Shown one piece after another: positions 1 through 5,213 of a DNA stretch of 14,114 nt (its first letter is position 1; each line of letters begins with the position of its first letter). The stretch covers positions 1 to 14,114 of the forward strand of contig CALESQ010000099.1 of assembly GCA_937907455.1 (NCBI GenBank), given 5' to 3'. This DNA is from an uncultured Caldilineales bacterium (GTDB lineage Bacteria; Chloroflexota; Anaerolineae; JAAEKA01). The notes under the pieces are model-generated. The model searched no databases and was not told where the DNA came from. It was given only the letters and a program-made list of their open reading frames with translations. Made by a program: the position numbers and the translations under genes.

Positions 1-9
1 CAAAACAGC

Positions 10-25
10 GCCCGCTGAAGCGGGC
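10..25. terminator. Small GC-rich hairpin at the left edge, possible terminator
   Basis: GCCCGC (10-15) and GCGGGC (20-25) form a perfect 6-bp stem around a TGAA tetraloop. On the + strand it is preceded by CAAAACA, which on the - strand reads as a short interrupted T-run after the stem. It could end a transcript that enters from outside the window, or act in both directions. The T-run is weak and the neighbouring gene is not visible, so confidence is low. The remaining bases up to 197 show no convincing gene. Confidence 0.3.
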
Positions 26-75
26 TGGCGTGCGTGCGCGGCAGCAAGCCCCATTGACGGGGCGCTGCACCGTAG

Positions 76-106
76 CCGGATGATTGATCGTCCGGCGGTT
101 GCCGCC
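76..106. repeat. Two adjacent inverted repeats upstream of the response regulator
   Basis: CCGGA (76-80) pairs with TCCGG (91-95) across ten bases. It is followed at once by GGCGG (94-98) and CCGCC (102-106) around a three-base loop. The two hairpins share two bases, so they are mutually exclusive. They lie about 90 bases before the regulator start and could be an operator or a 5' leader structure. Palindromes this short are common in GC-rich DNA, so a role is only a guess. Confidence 0.25.
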
Positions 107-197
107 GCATGGATGCGATACGTGCGCTGTCGTGGCATCGCCAAACGGTGAAGGATACATCCACTAAAAACTGGATACTGAAAACTGGTCGTAATCT

Positions 198-935
198 ATG
201 CTTACCCTTCTCATCGTTGAAGATAATCCCCGTCTGCGTCCGGCACTGGTTGAGGGCTTGCAGGCCACCGGCGCGGTGCAGGTGCTTGCTTCCTGCGACA
301 GCGGCGAGGCCGCGTTGCAGCTTTGCCTGGCGCAGCCGGTTGATGTGATCCTGATGGATGTGCAATTGGCAGGTCAGTGGAACGGCATCGAGGCCGCGGT
401 GGCGATTCGCCGCGAGTTTCCCCGCCTGCCCGTGGTCTTTTACTCCATTCAGGACGACGACGCCTATTACCGCGCCTTCCGGCGTGCCGGCATTCTGACG
501 CACTTTGCCTATGTGCGCAAGTCCAATTACCTGCTGCCGGGGCTGCTGCTGCCCTTGTTGCGCGATGCCGTAGCCGGTCGCAGCTTCGTAGACCCCGACA
601 TCGCCTCGCGCGTGGAGGAAGTGTCACGCAAGGACGCCAACGACCCGATGGCGCTGCTGGAGCCAGTGGAGCAGACCGTGGCAAAGCTGCTGGCGCTGGG
701 CCGAACCAACGAGCAGATTGCCGCGCAGCTGGGTTTTCAGGACAAGCGCACCATCAGCCGCGTCAACGGGCAAATCTACGCGGCGTGGGACCTGAACCGC
801 ACCACCACCGACGAAAAGATCGCCCGCACGCGTGCGGCCATCATCGCGCGCACCGGCCAGCTTATCCGCTGGGACGAAGAAGGCAACGCGTTCACCCTCG
901 ACGCCCGCGAGGACTGGGTGCCCTTCGGCCAGTGA
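198..935 (+). CDS. NarL/FixJ-type response regulator
   Basis: Cytoplasmic DNA-binding response regulator of 245 residues. The N-terminal receiver domain (about 1-125) shows the acidic pair E8-D9 in VEDN, the phospho-acceptor D54 in LMDVQL, a serine (S83) at the usual Thr/Ser switch position, and K108 in VRKSN. A LuxR/NarL-like helix-turn-helix follows at about 154-200 (LEPVEQTVAKLLALGRTNEQ and onward). It ends in a 45-residue tail that is not part of the usual domain. The start is the first in-frame ATG that leaves a complete first beta strand; there is no obvious Shine-Dalgarno sequence. The membrane histidine kinase at 1605-3731 is the likely phosphodonor, judged from proximity and because its dimerisation box belongs to the class that partners NarL-type regulators. 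Target genes cannot be read from the window. Confidence 0.9.
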   Translation: MLTLLIVEDNPRLRPALVEGLQATGAVQVLASCDSGEAALQLCLAQPVDVILMDVQLAGQWNGIEAAVAIRREFPRLPVVFYSIQDDDAYYRAFRRAGILTHFAYVRKSNYLLPGLLLPLLRDAVAGRSFVDPDIASRVEEVSRKDANDPMALLEPVEQTVAKLLALGRTNEQIAAQLGFQDKRTISRVNGQIYAAWDLNRTTTDEKIARTRAAIIARTGQLIRWDEEGNAFTLDAREDWVPFGQ

Positions 936-971
936 GCCGTGAACAGCATTCAGTGCCAGGTTTTAATCTCT

Positions 972-1487
972 ATGCAACCAACACAAGCGTCTGAACTCAC
1001 ATCCTTTCGCACACGGCGCACCATCCGCCTGTTGCTGGCGCTGTTCGCCGCCGGCTTGCTCATCAGCGGGCTGACTGCGCTGCCGCTGGTCTGGGGCGCA
1101 CGCCTGCTGCTGGCGTTGGCCGGGCCGGGCACGCTGCTGGGCGATGCGCTCCCCGCGTTGAGCGCCTGGCTCGCCACTGTCGGCGCGGGCATTGCCGCGG
1201 CTGACGCGCATTATCCCTTTTTGTTTTACGGCACGGACTGGCTGGCGTTCGGTCACGTTGTGATTGCGCTGGCCTTCATCGGCCCATTGCGCGATCCGTG
1301 GCGCAATCGCTGGGTGGTAGAATGGGGCATCCTCGCCTGCGTGTTGGTCGTTCCGTGGGCGCTGCTGTTCGGCCCGCTGCGCGGCATCCCCTTCTTCTGG
1401 CAGGTGATTGATACCAGCTTCGGCTTTGGCGGCCTGGTGCTGTTGCTGCCTGCCTACTGGCTGATCCGTAGAGAAGCCAATTCTTAG
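972..1487 (+). CDS. Four-helix membrane protein of unknown function
   Basis: About 171 residues with four predicted membrane helices (roughly 18-40, 89-105, 115-134 and 147-164). A conserved-looking stretch sits ahead of and after the second helix (YPFLFYGTDWLAF, then GPLRDPWRNRW). I recognise the general look of a bacterial integral membrane family but cannot name a function. A GTG at 939 would add 11 residues and lie three bases after the regulator stop. I prefer the ATG at 972 because those extra residues are polar and unrelated to the membrane body, but the choice is not decided by a clear ribosome binding site. It sits between a response regulator and a histidine kinase on the same strand, so it may be an accessory or sensory partner, or a target, of that pair. 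This is inference from position only. Confidence 0.8.
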   Translation: MQPTQASELTSFRTRRTIRLLLALFAAGLLISGLTALPLVWGARLLLALAGPGTLLGDALPALSAWLATVGAGIAAADAHYPFLFYGTDWLAFGHVVIALAFIGPLRDPWRNRWVVEWGILACVLVVPWALLFGPLRGIPFFWQVIDTSFGFGGLVLLLPAYWLIRREANS

Positions 1488-1604
1488 GCGACAAGGCTAT
1501 CGAGTGAGCGCGCTGTTGGCAGAGGGGCGCACTGCGTCATTTTAGCTATCGGCAGCCAGTTGCTCAAGCGACTTTACCTATATATGCAGTATGTAAGATG
1601 AATC

Positions 1605-3731
1605 ATGATCACTGATCTTTTCCTGACCTGGGCGCTGGTAGCCATCTCACTTGCCAACACTATTTTGATGCTTTGGCTGGGCAGCACGCTGGTGTTGAAC
1701 GCTGCGCCGCGCAGTTGGGGGGTGATGACCGCCGCTGCGGGCTTTTTTCTGGGCGCGCTGTTTTTTATCAGCCATTCTGCGCTGCTGCTCAGCCCCTCAT
1801 TGACGCTCACACGCAGTAACACGCTGTGGCTGGCTGTGGGCATAACGCCGGTGGTGATCTTGCCTTTCGTTTGGTATGCTGTACTGCTGTGGTATGCTGG
1901 TTTCTGGGCTGGCCCCGCGCAGAGCTTGCGCCGCCATCGCCTCTGGTTGACGCTGCTGGCGCTGACGCTGCTGGCGGGGGTGGTGGCTCTGGCTACGCTG
2001 GGCCTGCCCTATGTGCCGCTGCTTCGTCAGCTTAGTCCGTGGATTTGGCCGCTGCGTGAGCTGGTGAAGACGCCACTGCCCGGCACAGGCATTCCTTTGA
2101 TAGCTCTTGCGTTTGCGGGTTATGTGCTGGTGTGCGTGCTGTTATCGCTGGATGTGCTGCGCCGCCCTGGCCCCACCGAGCGCCTGCTGGGCGATTTGGC
2201 GCGGCAGCGGGCGCGGCCCTGGCTGGCTGCCTCATCCATTTTGTTTGTGGCTGTGGGGCTGATGGTGGCGGTGGGCTTGGTGTGGACCATTCTCAATACC
2301 AAAATAGGCAACTATTACATCATCGAAGGAAGCGATATTCGCATAGTCGCCGGGTTTGACCTGGTGATTTCGTTGCTGATCACCGGCGTGGTGGTGGCGC
2401 TGGGGCAAGGCATCACTGCCTATGAGCTGTTCACCGGCAAGGCGTTGCCTCGGCGCGCGCTGGCGCGACATTGGCGGCGTGCCTTGTTCCTGGCCGCAGG
2501 GTATGGCAGTTTGACCGGAGGCGCGCTGGCGCTGGGGCTGGAGCCGGTCTACGTGGCCCTGGCTACTGCGGTGCTGATGACACTCTTTTTTGCCCTGCTC
2601 AGTTGGCGCGTTTATGCCGAATGGGACTACAGCGTGCAGCAGCTTCGCCCCTTTGTCACCAGTGCTAATTGGTATGATGCGCTGGTAGCCGAGCCGGAGG
2701 CGGGTGATGCGGTGGCCGAGCCGTTTGCTGCGTTGTGTGAGCAGGTGCTGCAAGCCGGGCATGCCTATCTGCTGCCGCTTGGCTCTATCGCTGGCTTTGT
2801 TCGGCCACACAGCTATCCACCCGATGGCACGTCGCCCGTGCCCGGCACTTTGTCCGCAGCCTTGAGCGCGGCGCGCGTCCCGTTGTTGGCTGTAGATCCC
2901 GCGGTCTATGGCGGTGCGCAGTGGGCTGTGCCGTTGCGCCGTGAGCGCGGGTTGGTGGGGGCGTTGCTGCTTGGCCCGCAGCGCGACGGCGGCCTGTACA
3001 CGCTGGAGCAGATCGAGATCGCCCGCGCCGCGGGGGAGCGTTTGCTGGATGCGGCCGCAGGGGTAGAGCTGTCACGTCGCTTGATGCGTTTGCAGCGCGA
3101 GCGCATGGCCGCTACGCAGCACCTCGACCAGCGCACGCGGCGCGTGCTGCACGACGAAGTGCTGCCGCTGATCCATACCAGCCTGTTGCAGGTGGCCGCA
3201 GGTGCGGAACAGGGCGCGGTGCAGCGCCAGTTGGCTGATGCGCATCAGCAGGTGGCGAATCTGCTGCGCGATCTGCCCGCGGCGGTGGCGCCGGAGGTGG
3301 CGCGGTTGGGGCTGCTGCCTGCGCTGCGCCGCATGATCGAGGTGGAATTCGCTCCCGCCTTCGCCACAGTGACATGGCAGGTAGAGCCAGAGGCCGAAGC
3401 CGCGGCCGCGCAGCTCAGCCTGCTGGCGGCAGAGACGGTGTACTATGCCACGCGCGAGCTGGTGCGCAATGCTGCACGTCATGCGCAGCCACTGGATAAA
3501 GAGCCGTTGCAACTGGCGTTATCCGCCGCGCGGGAGGGGGCATGGTGGGTGCTGGCTGTGGAGGATAATGGCCGTACCGCGGCATGGCCGGCTGCGCCTG
3601 TTGCCGGTCACGGTCTGGAGCTGCACAGCACTTTGATGGCAATCGCTGGCGGCGCGCTGGTTGTGGAGGCGTTGCCCGACGGTCACACGCGGGGGCGGCT
3701 GGTGATGCCGGTGGATGCAGAGAGGAAGTAG
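1605..3731 (+). CDS. Multi-pass membrane sensor histidine kinase
   Basis: A 708-residue histidine kinase. Residues 1 to about 340 hold eight or nine hydrophobic helices (for example 5-31, 41-63, 74-103, 113-135, 162-184, 205-231, 245-270, 316-336), so the sensor part is membrane-embedded. Residues about 345-490 look like a GAF-type cytosolic domain, with 'WAVPLRRERGLVGALLLGP' resembling its core strands. The dimerisation box is at 510-525 (RTRRVLHDEVLPLIH), with H516 as the probable phosphorylated histidine. The ATPase domain has an N box (ELVRNAARHA, N622), a G1 box (VEDNGR, D654/G656) and a G2 box (GHGLELHSTL, 668-677), so it should bind ATP. The HDEVLP form of the histidine box is related to NarL/DesK-type kinases. 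The probable partner is the response regulator at 198-935. The ligand is unknown. The ATG at 1605 has no strong ribosome binding site. Confidence 0.9.
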   Translation: MITDLFLTWALVAISLANTILMLWLGSTLVLNAAPRSWGVMTAAAGFFLGALFFISHSALLLSPSLTLTRSNTLWLAVGITPVVILPFVWYAVLLWYAGFWAGPAQSLRRHRLWLTLLALTLLAGVVALATLGLPYVPLLRQLSPWIWPLRELVKTPLPGTGIPLIALAFAGYVLVCVLLSLDVLRRPGPTERLLGDLARQRARPWLAASSILFVAVGLMVAVGLVWTILNTKIGNYYIIEGSDIRIVAGFDLVISLLITGVVVALGQGITAYELFTGKALPRRALARHWRRALFLAAGYGSLTGGALALGLEPVYVALATAVLMTLFFALLSWRVYAEWDYSVQQLRPFVTSANWYDALVAEPEAGDAVAEPFAALCEQVLQAGHAYLLPLGSIAGFVRPHSYPPDGTSPVPGTLSAALSAARVPLLAVDPAVYGGAQWAVPLRRERGLVGALLLGPQRDGGLYTLEQIEIARAAGERLLDAAAGVELSRRLMRLQRERMAATQHLDQRTRRVLHDEVLPLIHTSLLQVAAGAEQGAVQRQLADAHQQVANLLRDLPAAVAPEVARLGLLPALRRMIEVEFAPAFATVTWQVEPEAEAAAAQLSLLAAETVYYATRELVRNAARHAQPLDKEPLQLALSAAREGAWWVLAVEDNGRTAAWPAAPVAGHGLELHSTLMAIAGGALVVEALPDGHTRGRLVMPVDAERK

Positions 3732-3742
3732 TAAGCGGGCGG

Positions 3743-3780
3743 CGGTCGGTCCCTCCGGGATGGTTGCCAATCTCCGACCG
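3743..3780. repeat. Nested inverted repeat after the histidine kinase
   Basis: CGGTCGG (3743-3749) pairs with CCGACCG (3774-3780). Inside it a second hairpin, TCCC (3750-3753) with GGGA (3757-3760), can form. It begins 12 bases after the kinase stop codon. It lacks a T-run, so it is more like a REP-type palindrome or a structural 3' end than an ordinary intrinsic terminator. Whether it is repeated elsewhere in the genome cannot be seen here. Confidence 0.4.
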
Positions 3781-3822
3781 GAGCTGCCGCGTGGTGTAAT
3801 CCCCGAAAAGCAGGTGATTTGG

Positions 3823-3981
3823 TTAACGGCGTGTGCTGGAATGCCAGTCTCGCCGCAGCAAGGCAAGCAGCCAATGATCGTAATACACATCGCCGCTGCA
3901 CAATTCATCGCGCAGCAGGCCCTCGCGCACAAAGCCGTGCCGCTCAAGCAGCTTCAGCCATGCTGCATACCAGGACAGCAT
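3823..3981 (-). pseudogene. C-terminal remnant of a GNAT N-acetyltransferase
   Basis: The - strand reads 52 residues ending at a TAA. They match the C-terminal end of RimJ/RimL-like GNAT acetyltransferases: a WLKLLERHGFVREGLLRDEL segment (the helix and turn that normally follow the N-A-S motif) and then the closing strand DVYYDHWLLALLRRDW. The acetyl-CoA-binding R-x-x-G-x-G/A motif and the first two thirds of the fold are missing. The frame stays open up to 4185, but the residues above 3981 (many S, T, C and P) do not resemble a GNAT domain. I therefore read this as a truncated gene whose 5' part was lost or replaced, not as a 120-residue functional protein. It differs from the complete GNAT at 13323-13901. 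The 190 bases from 3982 to 4171 hold nothing else I can identify. Confidence 0.55.
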
Positions 3982-4171
3982 CGTGATGATTCCGCTGTGC
4001 ATCGCCGATGGGCAAGAGATTGCGGGCTTCGAGGTCTGCGTTGTGGACTGTACAGACGATCCAGCGGCAGACGCGGAGATGTTGACAGACCGAATGTGCA
4101 GCAAGAAGGGAGGGCACGCACCTGGCGAGGTAATCCACAGTACGGTTACTAATTTAGCCAGCAAAACGACC

Positions 4172-4558
4172 TTATGAAAGTTCACCTTGTTTTTTTAGAG
4201 AGTACAACTGCCACAGGAAATAAGCGCCAACAGCCGCGATTACAAAATTAAAACCGCGCCCCATCGCATAGCTGTAGATAAGGCTCATCAAAATACACGC
4301 GCCAAAGAACCAAATTGCCAGGAGTTTTCCTTTGGCTAAGATTCTTGAACAGATGAGAATTAGCACGCCAAAAGCTGTGTTGAACAGAACGTCAGCCAGG
4401 GAAGTGTTCGAAAAACCTGACGACATTGCCCTAAACAAGTGAATCAAACCGGCAACCACTCCTAAAATGCCGATCACAGTGAGCGTAGCTACATAGTAAT
4501 TGAGGTTTTTGGATCTTTTATTGCGGCCTTCTTGCTGAATAGGTTCATTTACAGTCAT
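4172..4558 (-). CDS. Small four-helix membrane protein, unknown family
   Basis: 128 residues with a hydrophilic, basic N-terminus (1-20) and four predicted membrane helices at about 22-43, 55-74, 78-98 and 102-119, ending in a short basic tail (LKKQGELS). The ATG is preceded by GGAG (complement of 4564-4567) with a five-base spacer, a good ribosome binding site that fixes the start. Base composition is clearly more AT-rich than the flanking kinase and polymerase genes, and the gene stands alone between gene remnants, which suggests recent acquisition. A candidate promoter lies about 44 bases upstream. No enzyme motif is visible and I do not recognise the family; transport, immunity and stress roles are all equally open. 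Confidence 0.7.
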   Translation of the reverse strand: MTVNEPIQQEGRNKRSKNLNYYVATLTVIGILGVVAGLIHLFRAMSSGFSNTSLADVLFNTAFGVLILICSRILAKGKLLAIWFFGACILMSLIYSYAMGRGFNFVIAAVGAYFLWQLYSLKKQGELS

Positions 4559-4573
4559 ATTTGCTCCGATGTT

Positions 4574-4753
4574 TCAAAGATTCTGAACGTGCCTTAGCGG
4601 CATAATGTATTCTGCTAGATTTTGTTGCAAATGAAGAACGTAAATTCCACATCGTTCATTAGGTTTGAATAGGTCTGCAATCGAAGCGCGTCCTTCGATA
4701 TGTTTTAAAGGTGGAAAACCCAACTCATCTAACAAGTCATTTATTATTCGTGG
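4574..4753 (-). pseudogene. Remnant of a GIY-YIG-family protein
   Basis: Reading the - strand from 4753 gives about 59 protein-like codons without an ATG, between an in-frame stop (4754-4756) and a TGA (4574-4576). They include LLDELGFPPLKHIEGRASIA, then LFKPNERCGIYVLHLQQ. The segment R-C-G-I-Y-V-L-H resembles the first strand (GIY) of GIY-YIG-type nuclease-family proteins as they occur in Chloroflexota and cyanobacteria. The following Y-x-G strand and the catalytic Arg and Glu helices are absent, and resemblance is lost after LH. So both ends are damaged: the 5' side runs into the repeat region to the right, and the 3' side runs into the upstream region of the 128-residue gene. Family assignment is from memory of the motif only. 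A short internal palindrome (4680-4686 with 4693-4699) lies in it. Confidence 0.45.
4602..4630 (-). promoter_or_regulatory. Candidate promoter for the 128-residue membrane protein
   Basis: On the - strand TTGCAA (4625-4630) is followed after exactly 17 bases by CATTAT (4602-4607). Each box matches the sigma-70 consensus at four of six positions. It lies 44 bases before the ATG at 4558 and would give a short 5' leader carrying the GGAG ribosome binding site. The matches are moderate and the region is AT-rich, so chance is possible. Confidence 0.3.
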
Positions 4754-4804
4754 TTAAGAATCTTGACTTCAAAGAGGGTGGCCAACTAGGAATTATACAG
4801 AACG

Positions 4805-4940
4805 CATTCCGCATATCAGCAGGGTGGCTATTCCGCTTTTTAGGCGCTGTCGGGGCATTATACAGAATGCTCGCCGCATTGCGAAGCGTCCCCGCTACAG
4901 GGTTTTATGCGGATTAAAAAATACACTAAAATGCGGAATG
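4805..4940. mobile_element. MITE/REP-like 136-bp imperfect palindrome
   Basis: The outer ends are perfect 10-base inverted repeats: CATTCCGCAT (4805-4814) and ATGCGGAATG (4931-4940). Further in, the arms match at mirrored distances. ATTCCGC (4830-4836) and GCGGATT (4909-4915) each lie 25 bases from an end. CGGGG (4851-4855) and CCCCG (4890-4894) each lie 46 bases in, with CTGT and ACAG next to them. The centre is AATGC (4866-4870), a five-base loop and GCATT (4876-4880). The whole element can fold into one long imperfect hairpin. TACAG occurs just outside both ends (4796-4800 and 4946-4950), which could be a target duplication. ATTATACAGAA also occurs twice (4792-4802 and 4857-4867). There is no coding capacity of its own; a transposase in trans would be needed. 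Confidence 0.5.
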
Positions 4941-4983
4941 TAAACTACAGTTCCTTGCGCGCTTTGCCATCAATTGGGCCAAG

Positions 4984-4989
4984 TATACT
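4984..4989 (+). promoter_or_regulatory. TATACT -10-like box in the dnaE upstream region
   Basis: TATACT matches the -10 consensus at five of six positions. The nearest upstream TTGCCA (4964-4969) is only 14 bases away, so no proper -35 box is seen. An ATG follows six bases later (4996) and opens a 73-codon frame whose TGA (5215-5217) overlaps the dnaE GTG start. The encoded residues are rich in Pro, Arg, His and Gln and look like non-coding DNA. The box could still start a dnaE leader transcript. Apart from this and the box at 5198-5206, I see nothing in the 270 bases from 4941 to 5213. Confidence 0.25.
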
Positions 4990-5197
4990 GCCACTATGGC
5001 TTTGCGTCAAGCAGTGCGCTTTCACAGACCTTCGCCCAAACAAGTGCCAAAAGAAACCCACGGCGCGGCGCGCCTGATGCCTTTCCTCAAACCACCGGCC
5101 CGCGCCCGCTTTAGCTGTCCCCTTCATACAGCGCAACAAAACCACCGCCCCACCACTCACCAATTGCCCTTCGCCGCTTCCCGATCCCCCGCGCGCA

Positions 5198-5206
5198 TGG
5201 TACAAT
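5198..5206 (+). promoter_or_regulatory. Extended -10 promoter placed for leaderless dnaE
   Basis: TGGTACAAT forms an extended -10 element: a TG one base before TACAAT, which matches five of six consensus bases. Its last base is eight bases before the GTG start of dnaE at 5214, so transcription would begin at or next to the start codon. There is no Shine-Dalgarno sequence before that GTG, in agreement with leaderless translation. A -35 match at the right distance (TTCCCG, 5178-5183) is poor, which an extended -10 can tolerate. Confidence 0.4.
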
Positions 5207-5213
5207 CGCCTGC

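Noticed and set aside
109..348. Open + frame across the start of the response regulator
   Set aside because: It overlaps the receiver domain out of frame, has no ribosome binding site and no recognisable domain; the 198-935 frame is clearly the gene.
1560..1599. Promoter-like boxes before the histidine kinase (TTGCTC, TATATA, TATGTA, TAAGAT)
   Set aside because: Several overlapping AT-rich choices exist and none has both a good -35 and the right spacing, so no single promoter can be supported.
3715..4152. 145-codon + frame starting in the kinase 3' end
   Set aside because: Composition is unlike a protein, it runs through the nested palindrome, and it lies opposite the GNAT C-terminal remnant, which has real family similarity.
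3983..4177. Open + frame between the GNAT remnant and the 128-residue gene
   Set aside because: It can be read in several frames on both strands and none shows a motif I can name; no ribosome binding site was seen.
4711..4917. 68-codon + frame
   Set aside because: It mostly translates the 136-bp palindrome and lies opposite the GIY-YIG remnant; better explained as repeat-derived.
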